Assembly: GCA_028683385.1 (NCBI GenBank)
Contig: JAQUIJ010000024.1
Span: 1-64,000 of the forward strand
DNA length: 64,000 nt
Reading direction: 5' to 3'
Source: Prolixibacteraceae bacterium
Lineage (GTDB): Bacteria; Bacteroidota; Bacteroidia; Bacteroidales; Prolixibacteraceae
Below the pieces are notes generated by a model. The model was not told where the DNA came from. It saw nothing but the letters and a program-made list of their open reading frames with translations, and made no database searches. Position 1 is the first letter of the stretch. Every line of letters starts with the position of its first letter. This document shows, piece by piece, positions 34,297 to 43,741 of this stretch. The position numbers were made by a program, and so were the translations under genes.

Positions 34297-34370
34297 TAAA
34301 AGCCTGGGATTGTCAATTGTCCCCCCTCAACAAATTCAGGAAAATTCAGAAGTGCAAATTCTTTTTTCAT
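34296..34370 (-). CDS. 24-codon ORF between the HTH and polymerase-like genes
   Basis: MKKEFALLNFPEFVEGG then QLTIPGF and TAA. Its ATG overlaps the HTH stop (ATGA) and its stop overlaps the polymerase ATG (TAATG). One more G in its G6 run (34321-34326) would fuse it in frame to the polymerase as EGGTIDNPRLLMKTGEH. It is either a coupling peptide, or the true N-terminus of the polymerase hidden by a one-base indel. Confidence 0.45.
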   Translation of the reverse strand: MKKEFALLNFPEFVEGGQLTIPGF

Positions 34371-34696
34371 TTGCTCCGGCCTCCTTTCCTCATTGCATTA
34401 GCCGCCATTTCATGGGCTGTTTGCCTCTGGCCTGAATTAAGATACTCATCTAAGTCAGTGGTCAAAAAACTCAGTTTCTTGCCTGCTTTTGAATTTCTAA
34501 TTTTTCGTTGAGATACAAGCCCGTAAAGAGTTGGCAGGGCAATGTTTAAATACTTGGCGGCTTCCGGTGCTGATTTCCGTTCGATCACTTCAGGTTTAGT
34601 ACTTACCAACTGAAGCAAGACGGTTTCCATTCTTTCCAGTTTTTTGTTCAGTTCTGTAACTGCTCCCGGTAATTGTTCAAATGTCAATGTTTGCAT
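34367..34696 (-). CDS. Excisionase-like helix-turn-helix protein of element B
   Basis: 109 aa. A short coiled-coil start (LNKKLERMETVLLQLV) precedes an HTH_17/MerR-like domain (APEAAKYLNIALPTLYGLVSQRKI, then the wing KKLSFLTTDLDEYL). The C-terminus is basic (NAMRKGGRSK). Such proteins near Bacteroidota integrases act as excisionases or as regulators of replication genes. It heads the operon HTH - 24-codon ORF - polymerase. Confidence 0.75.
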   Translation of the reverse strand: MQTLTFEQLPGAVTELNKKLERMETVLLQLVSTKPEVIERKSAPEAAKYLNIALPTLYGLVSQRKIRNSKAGKKLSFLTTDLDEYLNSGQRQTAHEMAANAMRKGGRSK

Positions 34697-34797
34697 AATA
34701 ACTTAATTTTATTGTTACTATGCAAATTTCTATATTACATTCTGCTATATCATTGAATGTCAGTTGCTTGAAATTGTTTAGCAACTTTCAACAACTT

Positions 34798-35844
34798 TTA
34801 TTCATGATTTTCAATTGATTTTTTGGCTTGTTCAAATGTTGATCGTAAATGGCAATAGTCTTGGTCGTCTTCATCATGGAAAACAAAACCACTGCCAGAC
34901 TTGTCAACTATGTTTTTGTTGATACCAAAGAAATTATTATTTGTTGGCAATGGTTCGTTTATGAAGGAATACCATGACAAATAAAAGTCAGTCCGTTTTT
35001 TGTTTGGTATAAGTACAATTCCAGATTCTGAAAGCAAACAAAGCATAATAGCATAATCTTTAGGGCTACTATTCCGATTAAAAATTGTTTTGCAAATTTC
35101 GGCTAATTCCTTCGGCAATGAATGGTTCAAATGTGAATGAAATGGCGCAATAACTTTTTCACCCTTTTGTTGAAGTGAAGTTTTATGTTGATTTGTTTTA
35201 TGTTGTGAATACGAAATTTTGTTATGGTTATAAAATTCTGCCTCCCTTTGTATTATTTTATCTTGGGTTTCACTCCATATTTTAACAGCATTGATATGTG
35301 TCTGGGGGATTCCATCAGAATATAATCCAGATTCATAATTTACACGGTAATTAAGTATGCTTTTGCAAAACTCATTATACACGCATTGTTTGAAATCAAA
35401 GCCAAATACATTTTTCAAATATTCCAGCCAATGACTAACATTATCAAGATACATAGGAATGTATGGTATTTTGAGCGGGTTTGGTGTATAGTGTTTTTCA
35501 TTACGAACACTTATCTCATTGAACATTTTTACTTTCTCAGTAAAAGCACTCGCAAATATTGCAGAAAAAGTATTTGCCGCCTTTCTGACCTCCGTAGTGT
35601 CTTTAATATTAAAAATAAGAGCTACTCCGTTTCCCTCCTTTGTTTTTATCATATCGCTTTCTCCAAAAATAATTAAGGCCTTAGTGCGCTCCTTGTCTTT
35701 GAATAATGCTATATGCCCCCCTGTTTTCTCATCAATAGGAAAATGATTTTGGTCTTTATTTCCTTCCCATGCAAAATATAAAGATGGTATAATAGTTAGC
35801 TCATATCTGCCTTCTCCAATTTCTTTTACTTTATCAATTTTCAT
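34798..35844 (-). CDS. Hypothetical protein of element B
   Basis: 348 aa, soluble, no family recognised. Residues 1-110 look beta-rich (GRYELTIIPSLYFAWEG, THIALFKD-type strands). The middle has a Gln/His/Lys-rich linker (SYSQHKTNQHKTSLQQKGEK) and the C-terminus is acidic (DEDDQDY). It sits 12 bp upstream of the integrase stop, in the same direction and probably in the same transcript. Confidence 0.5.
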   Translation of the reverse strand: MKIDKVKEIGEGRYELTIIPSLYFAWEGNKDQNHFPIDEKTGGHIALFKDKERTKALIIFGESDMIKTKEGNGVALIFNIKDTTEVRKAANTFSAIFASAFTEKVKMFNEISVRNEKHYTPNPLKIPYIPMYLDNVSHWLEYLKNVFGFDFKQCVYNEFCKSILNYRVNYESGLYSDGIPQTHINAVKIWSETQDKIIQREAEFYNHNKISYSQHKTNQHKTSLQQKGEKVIAPFHSHLNHSLPKELAEICKTIFNRNSSPKDYAIMLCLLSESGIVLIPNKKRTDFYLSWYSFINEPLPTNNNFFGINKNIVDKSGSGFVFHDEDDQDYCHLRSTFEQAKKSIENHE

Positions 35845-35856
35845 TGTCTTTTATTT

Positions 35857-37113
35857 TTAAAATTCAGTTAATAAGTTAGTTGCCTTTTGTTTTGTGTCAA
35901 AATCAATCTTTTGGGCATAATTCAGGGTTGTTTTGCTGTCGGTATGTCCTAACTGTTGGCGCAAAAATTCAATGCTTATCCCGGCTCTTAATAGCTTTGA
36001 AGTATATGAGTGCCGGGCAACATACGTTGTCAATTTTGCATCAATACCAACTTTTGCAGCTACTTTTTTAATGTATTTATTAATCTGCCAAACGGCCTGT
36101 TCTTTTACTTTATGCTGTTTGTCTGCTGTCATTTCTTTATTCAGGAATGGAAATATAAAGTTATCGGACTGAACTGGCTTTGTTCCCCATCGGTCAATAA
36201 TTTGTTTTGCTATCGGTGTTAAAATGGCCTCAATCTCTGTTCTTTGTTTTGTCGTATGTTCCGTTTTTGCACGAACAAAGATTATTGATTCACCTTGAAT
36301 ATTTGAATATTTCAGCCTTAGAATGTCTTTTATATTTAGGCCGTTGCATAAGTAACTGAATAGCCAAAGATCAAAAAAATAGTGTTCTGGGCTTCCTGCT
36401 TTTGGTTGGTATTCAAACAGTTTTTTTAGTTCCTCATTCGATAAAGCTTTTTTTATACTGTTTGATGTTGGTATCTCATATTTTCCAACTCCGAAAGGAT
36501 AGGCATTTGATTTGATAACATTGGTCTTAACGGCGGTATTCATTAAGGCTCTTACATTGCGCAAATACATTCCTATTGTTGTAGCCGTCTTACCTTCAGA
36601 CCTCATCCATTTGTCGTATTCATTCAGATAGTTGACTGTAATCTTTTTAAATTGTAAGGTGTCAACCTCATCAGTTTTCTTTAAATTCAATTGATACTTT
36701 TCAAATTCCTGTAACGATTTCTTTGCATATTCATAGCCAATTGCAGTACCTATTCTTCCAGATTCTTTTTTTTGCACAACTATTGCATCAAAAGCATTAA
36801 TTATATTGGTCATATCTCCCCGCTTTTCGAGGAATATATTTTCAAATTCATCAAAGTTAAATTCCTCAATACCAGATATTACCTCATCTGCATTTACCTT
36901 GATTTTATCTAAAGCGGCTTTAATGTTCCTTAGCTTTTCCGATCTAAAATTCTTAGATGTAATTGTCTCATAATCATCTTCATTTAAAGCATACTTTGTG
37001 CCATATTTTTTATACCTTTGGTCATAAGTTACACGGACTTTTACAGGATAAGTACCATTGTTCTTTTCTCTTCTGGTATCTAAAATAATGGCTGTTGTGG
37101 CTTTTAGTTTCAT
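35857..37113 (-). CDS. int: Tyrosine recombinase (integrase) of element B
   Basis: 418 aa from the ATG at 37113 (MKLKATTAIILDTRREKNNG), preferred because the 16 upstream codons overlap the 26-bp arm repeat. It has the arm-binding beta domain, SAM-like core-binding domain and catalytic domain of Bacteroidota integrases: NGLNIKDILRLKY, then TTYVARHSYTSKLLRAG and LGHTDSKTTLNYAQK with His and the nucleophile Tyr. The start is only 164 bp from the att core in the displaced tRNA half. Distinct in sequence from the element A integrase, although both elements share the same core. Confidence 0.9.
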   Translation of the reverse strand: MKLKATTAIILDTRREKNNGTYPVKVRVTYDQRYKKYGTKYALNEDDYETITSKNFRSEKLRNIKAALDKIKVNADEVISGIEEFNFDEFENIFLEKRGDMTNIINAFDAIVVQKKESGRIGTAIGYEYAKKSLQEFEKYQLNLKKTDEVDTLQFKKITVNYLNEYDKWMRSEGKTATTIGMYLRNVRALMNTAVKTNVIKSNAYPFGVGKYEIPTSNSIKKALSNEELKKLFEYQPKAGSPEHYFFDLWLFSYLCNGLNIKDILRLKYSNIQGESIIFVRAKTEHTTKQRTEIEAILTPIAKQIIDRWGTKPVQSDNFIFPFLNKEMTADKQHKVKEQAVWQINKYIKKVAAKVGIDAKLTTYVARHSYTSKLLRAGISIEFLRQQLGHTDSKTTLNYAQKIDFDTKQKATNLLTEF

Positions 37114-37140
37114 GATTATTCCTATTAAAATGTGCAAAAA

Positions 37141-37166
37141 TATTTGAACATTAATTTGCACAACTA
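37141..37166 (+). repeat. 26-bp direct repeat of element B, right copy
   Basis: Identical to 26531-26556; lies between the integrase start and the right att core. Putative arm-type site. Confidence 0.75.
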
Positions 37167-37276
37167 AGATACGAATTAATACGAAATATCAATTAACAAC
37201 CATTAGTATATTTTGTGTTATTTCCTGATTATATTATCTTTACGAAGTTTCAATAATATACAATTGAGTTAATTTG

Positions 37277-37322
37277 TTGACTGGCAGTCAAAAGGTCATC
37301 GGTTCGATTCCGATATTCTCCA
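37277..37322 (+). pseudogene. Displaced 3' half of tRNA-Ala(GGC)
   Basis: TTGACTGGCAG core followed by TCAAAAGGTCATCGG, the T-arm and ATTCTCC-A, identical to the intact tRNA from 26442 onwards. The 5' half is missing here and lies at 1448-1486. This is the right boundary of the integrated DNA. Confidence 0.92.
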
Positions 37323-37336
37323 CTCAGATAATCAAA

Positions 37337-37367
37337 GAGTTACAACATCAAGTTGTAGCTCTTTTTT
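37337..37367 (+). terminator. Original chromosomal terminator of tRNA-Ala
   Basis: GAGTTACAAC-ATCAA-GTTGTAGCTC, 10 pairs with one G-U, followed by six T, 14 bp after the tRNA 3' half. Confidence 0.85.
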
Positions 37368-37558
37368 GTTTTGGGACTAACAAATTTCCACGATCGCCCT
37401 GATCAATATCCGGAATAAATAAAAATGCTTCATCAGATCCGTTTCTGGAAGATCACTGAACGGCATAATGAATTCATACTTCGATAAGTTTTTTCTGTCC
37501 CGGAGACATTCGATTAATTGTGCCTATATCCCAAGAGCCTTCTGACATTTTTACGTTC

Positions 37559-37637
37559 GTTCCATTTGGAACATAGTGACAAAATATAGAACCAAATGGA
37601 ACGCATGTTCCAAACTGAACACCTCGGGATGGTTCCA
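37559..37637 (+). promoter_or_regulatory. Palindromic TGGAAC/GTTCCA array, probable enhancer of the lactate operon
   Basis: GTTCCA-TT-TGGAAC at 37559-37572, a degenerate copy at 37589-37602, TGGAAC-GCAT-GTTCCA at 37597-37612 and a further half-site GGTTCCA ending at 37637. They lie roughly 100-175 bp upstream of a sigma54-like promoter, the usual enhancer position for NtrC-type activators. An NtrC-type regulator is encoded at 46164. Confidence 0.65.
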
Positions 37638-37733
37638 GAAAATATCATTCATTCCCCAAAATAAATCATAACTGTCTGATATTTAGTAGATAATCAGATC
37701 GAATGTCTTTTGTGTTTATTATTTGCGAATTTG

Positions 37734-37749
37734 TGGCATTCGGATTGGA
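37734..37749 (+). promoter_or_regulatory. Sigma54-type (-24/-12) promoter of the lactate operon
   Basis: TGGCATTCGGATTGGA matches TGGCAC-N5-TTGCA at the -24 GG and at TTG of the -12 element, with G for the C. It ends 57 bp before the permease ATG. The presence of a GAFTGA-containing activator downstream supports the call. Confidence 0.6.
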
Positions 37750-37806
37750 TTTAGGAACACCTGCAGTGAAAAAAAATGTTGTGATGTTTAACTAAATCTA
37801 ACTATT

Positions 37807-39462
37807 ATGAATGCGTTACTTGCATTTTTACCAATCTTGGTAACAATTGTTTTGATGGCAGGATTCAACTGGGGCGCTAAAAAAGCGTTACCATTATCCT
37901 GGTTGTTGGCTGTACTAATTGCACTTATCTATTGGAAAATAGATATTTTAAGTATTACGGCATATTCTTTTTTTGGTGTTTTGAAGGCGATGGATATTCT
38001 GATCATCATTTTCGGCGCCATACTTATTTTGAATACTTTGAAAATCTCAGGAGCTATGGCTTCCATAAATAATGGGTTTCAGGGAATCACCCGCGATCGC
38101 AGGGTTCAGGCGATTATTATAGGTTACATGTTTGGGGCTTTTATTGAAGGTGCCGCAGGGTTTGGAACACCAGCCGCTTTAGCAGGTCCATTGTTGGTCG
38201 GACTTGGTTTTCCTCCTTTGGCGGCAGCAATGGTCGCACTTATCTTTAATAGTACTCCCGTGCCTTTCGGTGCAGTTGGTACTCCTATTTTTGGTGCGAT
38301 GAGTACCTTAGGGACTAATTTGCAGGAGATTGGTGCAGATCCGGCGGTATTCCAAGTCGCTCTGACAAAATGGGTGGCTATGCCTAACGTGATTGCAGGC
38401 ACTTTACTCCCACTACTTGGGCTGATGATTATGACCCGCGTCTTTGGAGAAGAAAAATCCATTAAGCCAGCTTTACAGGCTGCCCCTTTTGCGTTGTTTG
38501 CCGGATTGTCATTTATGGTTCCTTATGGATTAATTGCCTACTTTTTTGGCCCTGAACTTCCAACTTTGGTGGGGGCGTTTATAGGTCTGGCAATTATCAT
38601 TTTTGCAGCTAAAAAAGGATTTTTAGTACCTAAAAAGAACTGGGATTTTCCACACGAATCTAAATGGGAGAAGAGCTGGGTTTCAAATACCGATACCGGT
38701 ACTGTAGGTGAAGCAAAAATGTCGCTATTAAGAGCATGGGCACCTTACTTATTGATTGCAGTTATTCTGGTAATAACCCGTATTCCTCAGTTTGGATTAA
38801 AGGGAATTTTGTCGGCGCAATCGATAAAAATAGATAACATATTTGGCATGGATAAGCTGGACTATGCTTTAAAATGGGCTTATCTGCCCGGAACAATTCC
38901 ATTTATCCTGGTTGCAATTTTTACCCATTTCTTTCATAAAATGAAATTGGAAGAGGTCAAGACAGCTTGGAAGTTAACATTTAGTCAAATTAAAGGCGCA
39001 GCAATTGCACTGTTTAGCGGGGTTGCGTTGGTTCAGATAATGCTCAACTCAGGAACAAATGGTGCAGGCTTTGATAGTATGCTCACTGAAATGGCCCGAA
39101 CTACGGCTTCTTTATCCGGAAATGCTTATCCTGTTTTTGCTCCAATTATTGGAATATTTGGGGCCTTTATGTCCGGATCTGCAACGGTTTCCAATATCCT
39201 GTTCGCTTCTTTCCAATTCCAGACTGCAACCTTACTGGGTTTCCCGCAGATATTAATTTTGGCCATGCAGGGTATTGGCGCTGGCGTAGGAAATATGATT
39301 TGTGTTAATAATGTTGTAGCTGTTTCAGCCACGGTTGGCTGTATTGGCTCCGAGGGACGGCTCATTCGAGTGAATTCTTTACCGGCTTTTATTTATTATC
39401 TGCTTATTGTAATAATACTTGGAACAGTTATCCTTTCGGGTTTTAACCCATTGCCAATCTAG
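37807..39462 (+). CDS. lctP: L-lactate permease family transporter
   Basis: 551 aa, about 12-14 membrane segments, typical LctP/LldP length. Family stretches include [40 protein letters not shown] and a C-terminal [20 protein letters not shown] with [16 protein letters not shown]. It imports lactate (possibly glycolate) with protons across the inner membrane. It is followed after 18 bp by an FAD/Fe-S D-lactate dehydrogenase, so uptake and oxidation are co-transcribed. A sigma54-like promoter and palindromic enhancer lie upstream. Confidence 0.93.
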   Translation: MNALLAFLPILVTIVLMAGFNWGAKKALPLSWLLAVLIALIYWKIDILSITAYSFFGVLKAMDILIIIFGAILILNTLKISGAMASINNGFQGITRDRRVQAIIIGYMFGAFIEGAAGFGTPAALAGPLLVGLGFPPLAAAMVALIFNSTPVPFGAVGTPIFGAMSTLGTNLQEIGADPAVFQVALTKWVAMPNVIAGTLLPLLGLMIMTRVFGEEKSIKPALQAAPFALFAGLSFMVPYGLIAYFFGPELPTLVGAFIGLAIIIFAAKKGFLVPKKNWDFPHESKWEKSWVSNTDTGTVGEAKMSLLRAWAPYLLIAVILVITRIPQFGLKGILSAQSIKIDNIFGMDKLDYALKWAYLPGTIPFILVAIFTHFFHKMKLEEVKTAWKLTFSQIKGAAIALFSGVALVQIMLNSGTNGAGFDSMLTEMARTTASLSGNAYPVFAPIIGIFGAFMSGSATVSNILFASFQFQTATLLGFPQILILAMQGIGAGVGNMICVNNVVAVSATVGCIGSEGRLIRVNSLPAFIYYLLIVIILGTVILSGFNPLPI

Positions 39463-39480
39463 GATTAAATTATAGAAAAT

Positions 39481-42318
39481 ATGCTTAACGGAGATTATAA
39501 AGCATTATATGATGCATTGAAACCGGCGATTGATGAGACAAGGATGTTTCATGATCCGATGCACACGCTTGCTTTTGGGACAGATGCCAGTTTCTATCGT
39601 TTAATTCCTAAACTGGTAATAAAGGCTAAAAATGCAAACGAGGTAACTGCAATATTGCATGAGGCAGGAAAACGGAACCTCCCGGTAACCTTCAGGGCTG
39701 GCGGAACAAGTTTGTCAGGTCAGGCCATTTCTGATTCAATATTGGTAATTGCGGGAGCACATTGGCAAAATTATGAAGTGTTGAATAACGGATTCCAAAT
39801 TCGTTTGCAACCCGGTATTATCGGTGGAAGGGCAAATGCAATTCTGGCTAAATATGGCAGAAAGATTGGTCCTGATCCAGCTTCGATCAACGCTGCACAA
39901 ATTGGTGGAATTGCTGCCAACAATGCCAGTGGCATGTGTTGCGGCACCTCCGAGAATTCGTACAAGACTGTTAGCAGCATGAAGATTGTTTTTCAGGATG
40001 GAACATTACTGGATACCGGAAGCGAGTCCAGCAAAGATTCATTCCGGAAATCTCACAGCGAACTGCTGAATAAAATTCAGGATCTGGCACAATCCGTTCA
40101 AGCGAATGCATCATTGGCTCAACGGATTCGTGACAAGTTTAAAATGAAAAATACGACTGGCTACAGCCTGAATGCGTTTGTTGATTTTACCGATCCATTT
40201 GAGATCATCGAGCATATCATGATCGGGTCGGAAGGAACGCTGGGTTTTATTGCAGAAATTACTTATGAAACAGTTGTTGAGCATGCTCACAAGGCTAGTT
40301 CATTAATGGTTTTTCCGGATATCGAGAAAGCATGTAATGCGGTTTCACTATTAAAGCAATCACCTGTTGCAGCTGTTGAACTGATTGATCGTGCCGGATT
40401 GCGTTCAGTTGAAAATCAGGACGGTATCCCTGCTTATCTGAAAACATTATCGAATGGAGCTAGCGCTATATTAGTGGAAACAAGGGCTTCGGACAAGCAG
40501 ACTCTTGCCAAACAAATCGATCTTATATTGGATAAAATCAAGGATATCCCGGCTGAAATACCGGTTTCATTTACAGATATTCCTTCAGAATACACCGCTT
40601 TATGGAAAATCAGGAAAGGTTTGTTCCCTTCGGTCGGTGCAATTCGTGAGACTGGCACATCCGTAATTATTGAAGATGTAACATTTCCGGTACCTCGTTT
40701 AGCGCAAGCTACCTTAGATCTTCAGGAATTATTAGTGAAGTATGGATATCCTGAAGCGGTGATATTTGGTCATGCTCTGGAAGGAAACCTGCATTTTGTA
40801 TTTACTCAGGACTTCAGTACTGAAAAGGAAGTTGATCGCTATAAGAAATTCATGAGTGAATTGGTTGAACTGGTAGTAGACAAGTACGACGGAGCGCTGA
40901 AAGCAGAGCATGGAACCGGTCGGAATATGGCTCCATTTGTTGAACGTGAATGGGGTACTGAGGCTTATGAAATGATGAAAACGATTAAGCAGATTTTCGA
41001 TCCCGGGAATTTGCTGAATCCTGGTGTTATTTTGAATGAAGATTCCTATTCGCACCTGAAAAATCTGAAACCACTTCCTGCTGCCTTTGAAAAAGTCGAC
41101 AAATGTATCGAATGTGGTTTTTGTGAACCTTCTTGTGTTTCCAACGAACTAACCTTATCGCCACGACAACGGATTGCTGTTTACCGCGAGATTTCGCATT
41201 TAAAAGCTTCCGGAGAGAAGCCTCATGAATTGGCTGCACTGGTTAATGCTTATAATTATTCAGGCGATGCTACCTGCGCAACCGATGGATTGTGTGCCAT
41301 CAGTTGCCCGGTTAAAATAGATACTGGAAAATTAATAAAGGAACTTCGATACCAGAGTCACACGGCCAGGCAGAATAAAATAGCAGGCTGGTTAGCTGAT
41401 CATACCGATACTACTACCGGGTTGGTGCGTGCTTCTCTTTCAGTGGTAAATGCGGCACATGCAGTATTGGGTGAAAAAATAATGTCATCGGCTTCGCATG
41501 GGCTTCATAAAGTTTCGGGTAAAAAAATACCACTGTGGAACAAGTTTATGCCAACAGGTGCTAAAAAGATTGTTCCGCCAAAAGTAGATCCTGACAATCC
41601 GAAAAAGGTAGTTTATTTTCCTTCCTGCATTAACCGCTCCATGGGAAAATCGAAGGATCAAAAGGGCGAAGTACAGCTTACCGTTGTGATGGAAAGATTA
41701 ATTAAAAAAGCAGGTTACGAAATTATTTATCCTGAAGGATTGAATAATCTGTGCTGTGGAATGTCCTATTCGAGTAAAGGATTTAAAGAACAGGGATTGA
41801 AAAAATCCGATGATCTGGAAACTGCACTTAGGGAAGCGAGTGAACATGGAAAGTATCCGGTACTCTGTGATATGAGCCCTTGTTTGTACACGATGAAGGA
41901 GAACATGAAGGATCGCTTAAAACTTTTTGAGCCGGTTGAATTTATCTGGGAATATTTAAAAGATGAATTAAGCTTTACCCCCATCGATGAAACGGTTTCT
42001 GTTTTTGCGGTTTGTAGCATGAAGAAAATGGGAATGGATACGCGCCTGGCCGAATTGGCTAATTTATGCGCAACGAAAGTGGTTCAACCAGAAACCAACT
42101 GTTGCGGATTTGCCGGTGACCGTGGCTTTTCATATCCGGAACTCAACAAACATGGACTTCGCGATTTGAGAATTCAGTTGCCCCCTGAAGTAAAACAGGG
42201 TTACTCAACATCCAGAACCTGTGAAATAGGTTTGTCGGAGAATAGTGGAATTTCGCATAAGTCAATTATTTATTTGGTAGATCAGGTTACTGAACCTAGA
42301 AAAAATGAAAGAAAATGA
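39481..42318 (+). CDS. dld: FAD- and Fe-S-binding D-lactate dehydrogenase
   Basis: 945 aa. The N-terminal FAD-binding type-4 domain has VTFRAGGTSLSGQAISDSI and GTLGFIAEITYE; the FAD-oxidase C-terminal domain has HALEGNLHFVF and KAEHGTGRNMAPF. Two 4Fe-4S sites follow (CIECGFCEPSC near 542; CAISCPVKI near 605), then two CCG domains (NLCCGMSYSS; TNCCGFAGDRG). The architecture and length match the Dld-II type described in Shewanella, also beside a lactate permease. Role: oxidise D-lactate to pyruvate and pass electrons to the quinone pool. A related 2-hydroxyacid is possible. Its stop overlaps the next ATG. Confidence 0.88.
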   Translation: MLNGDYKALYDALKPAIDETRMFHDPMHTLAFGTDASFYRLIPKLVIKAKNANEVTAILHEAGKRNLPVTFRAGGTSLSGQAISDSILVIAGAHWQNYEVLNNGFQIRLQPGIIGGRANAILAKYGRKIGPDPASINAAQIGGIAANNASGMCCGTSENSYKTVSSMKIVFQDGTLLDTGSESSKDSFRKSHSELLNKIQDLAQSVQANASLAQRIRDKFKMKNTTGYSLNAFVDFTDPFEIIEHIMIGSEGTLGFIAEITYETVVEHAHKASSLMVFPDIEKACNAVSLLKQSPVAAVELIDRAGLRSVENQDGIPAYLKTLSNGASAILVETRASDKQTLAKQIDLILDKIKDIPAEIPVSFTDIPSEYTALWKIRKGLFPSVGAIRETGTSVIIEDVTFPVPRLAQATLDLQELLVKYGYPEAVIFGHALEGNLHFVFTQDFSTEKEVDRYKKFMSELVELVVDKYDGALKAEHGTGRNMAPFVEREWGTEAYEMMKTIKQIFDPGNLLNPGVILNEDSYSHLKNLKPLPAAFEKVDKCIECGFCEPSCVSNELTLSPRQRIAVYREISHLKASGEKPHELAALVNAYNYSGDATCATDGLCAISCPVKIDTGKLIKELRYQSHTARQNKIAGWLADHTDTTTGLVRASLSVVNAAHAVLGEKIMSSASHGLHKVSGKKIPLWNKFMPTGAKKIVPPKVDPDNPKKVVYFPSCINRSMGKSKDQKGEVQLTVVMERLIKKAGYEIIYPEGLNNLCCGMSYSSKGFKEQGLKKSDDLETALREASEHGKYPVLCDMSPCLYTMKENMKDRLKLFEPVEFIWEYLKDELSFTPIDETVSVFAVCSMKKMGMDTRLAELANLCATKVVQPETNCCGFAGDRGFSYPELNKHGLRDLRIQLPPEVKQGYSTSRTCEIGLSENSGISHKSIIYLVDQVTEPRKNERK

Positions 42319-43553
42319 AAAGTAAAGCATATATATTAATCGTTGTTTCAGCCTTATTCATGATGTTGCCATCGCTTGTAAAGGCTCAGGAAAAAGTGAA
42401 AGTAGAAGTTGGTGGTTTTGTGTCAACCGAAGCAATTTATGATAGTCGCAAAGTAGTTTCGGCTCGTGAAGGCGATGTGATTTTATACCCAGCACCTATT
42501 GTGTACGATGCAAATGGAGTTGATATTAATGAAAAGGGTGAATTTAGCCTTTTTAGCATTCATAGCAGGCTACGGGCCAAAGCAAGTGGTGCCGAACTTT
42601 GGGGCGGTAAATTGAGCAGTTTAATTGAATTCGATTTTGTAGGCAACGCCAATGATAAAATTGGATTGGTACGTTTGCGTCATGCTATGGTGAAACTTGA
42701 TTATGGTAAAACCAATATTATTTTTGGTCAATACTGGCACCCAATGTTTATTACTTCATGTTATCCAGAGGTATCATCATGGGGATCAGCAGCTCCGATT
42801 TCAGTTTTATCAAGAAGTCCGCAAATACGATTGAGCCGCAACATTACGGATAAATTTACGGCTTCAATTACTGCATTATCACAGCTCGATTATAAATCTT
42901 CAGGTCCCTTGGGTGCCAGCACGGCTTATATCCATCAATCTTCACTTCCGGAATTTGATGTGCATCTGGAATATGGCAAAGCAGATAAAGCCTTAATTGG
43001 CATCGTTTCCGGAACTAAAAGCATCGTTCCACGCGAGCTAAATACTGACGGTAATTCTGTTGATGAGTCAATCCGAAGTTATCATGCAGCTGCATATGTT
43101 GTCCTGAAAAGTAAACTTCTGACATTTAAATTGCAGGGAATTTATGCACAAAACGGATCAGATTTGACTTTACTGGGAGGGTATGCCGTAAGCGACGTGA
43201 ATACCCAAACAAATACCTATGAATATACTCCGGTGAATACATTTTCGTGGTGGACAGAATTGATAACAAATTACCCTAAAGTAAACTTTGGTCTTTTTGC
43301 CGGAATGGCGAAAAATCTGGGTAGCAGTGATCCAATTGCCAATGGAGGGGCGGTTTATGCGCGTGGTTCCGATATCGATTACGTAACCCGGATTTCACCT
43401 CGTTTAATATTGGGAAATAAGGACGTAAAAGTCATGTTGGAATTAATCCAAGTGTATGCAGGATATGGCACCGCCGATTCTAAATTGAAGGTCAGCGATG
43501 TGGAGCAAGTTGGAAATACACGCCTGCAATTGCATGTAAAATATTCTTTCTAG
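42315..43553 (+). CDS. Outer-membrane porin-like beta-barrel protein
   Basis: 412 aa with a signal peptide (SALFMMLPSLVKAQ). Strands alternate as in a beta-barrel (LRAKASGAELWGGKLSSLIEFDF, VRLRHAMVKLDYGKTNIIFGQYWHP), ending in aromatic HVKYSF as outer-membrane barrels do. It resembles DcaP/phosphate-selective-porin-like proteins. The ATG overlaps the dehydrogenase TGA (ATGA), so it is the third gene of the lactate operon. It may admit lactate or another carboxylate; the substrate is inferred from context. Confidence 0.75.
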   Translation: MKSKAYILIVVSALFMMLPSLVKAQEKVKVEVGGFVSTEAIYDSRKVVSAREGDVILYPAPIVYDANGVDINEKGEFSLFSIHSRLRAKASGAELWGGKLSSLIEFDFVGNANDKIGLVRLRHAMVKLDYGKTNIIFGQYWHPMFITSCYPEVSSWGSAAPISVLSRSPQIRLSRNITDKFTASITALSQLDYKSSGPLGASTAYIHQSSLPEFDVHLEYGKADKALIGIVSGTKSIVPRELNTDGNSVDESIRSYHAAAYVVLKSKLLTFKLQGIYAQNGSDLTLLGGYAVSDVNTQTNTYEYTPVNTFSWWTELITNYPKVNFGLFAGMAKNLGSSDPIANGGAVYARGSDIDYVTRISPRLILGNKDVKVMLELIQVYAGYGTADSKLKVSDVEQVGNTRLQLHVKYSF

Positions 43554-43579
43554 AAGATTTCAGGAACAAAATGGTGGAA

Positions 43580-43620
43580 GAAGGGGAGACTGGGATGTCA
43601 GTTTTCCCTTCTTTTCTATT
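43580..43620 (+). terminator. Terminator of the lactate operon
   Basis: GAAGGGGAGACTG / CAGTTTTCCCTTC, 13 pairs including two G-U, 6-nt loop, followed by TTTTCTATTT. It starts 27 bp after the porin-like gene. Confidence 0.75.
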
Positions 43621-43741
43621 TCGACTGATCACTAAAAATCAAAGCATTTGAACAGACCTCTGCCTGTTATTGTTTGGATTTAATACGATGGAATAAATAA
43701 TTGTTTATCTTTTGACAAAATTGGATGGGAGGTAGGGAATA

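Larger units (their letters stand above)
26453..37287. mobile_element. Integrative element B, inserted in tRNA-Ala
   Basis: About 10.8 kb between the att core in the intact tRNA and the core TTGACTGGCAG at 37277-37287. The tyrosine integrase lies next to the right end. At the left it supplies a replacement tRNA 3' half; the original 3' half is displaced to 37277-37322, the usual footprint of tRNA-targeting elements. Content: four exported proteins, an iteron-like array, a hypothetical gene, a VRR-NUC remnant, a family-A polymerase-like protein, an HTH protein, one more hypothetical gene and the integrase, all on the minus strand. No relaxase seen. Confidence 0.8.

Noticed and set aside
1487-37287. 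Conjugative element with relaxase and transfer genes
   Set aside because: No relaxase, coupling protein, VirB4 or other transfer gene could be found in either element.
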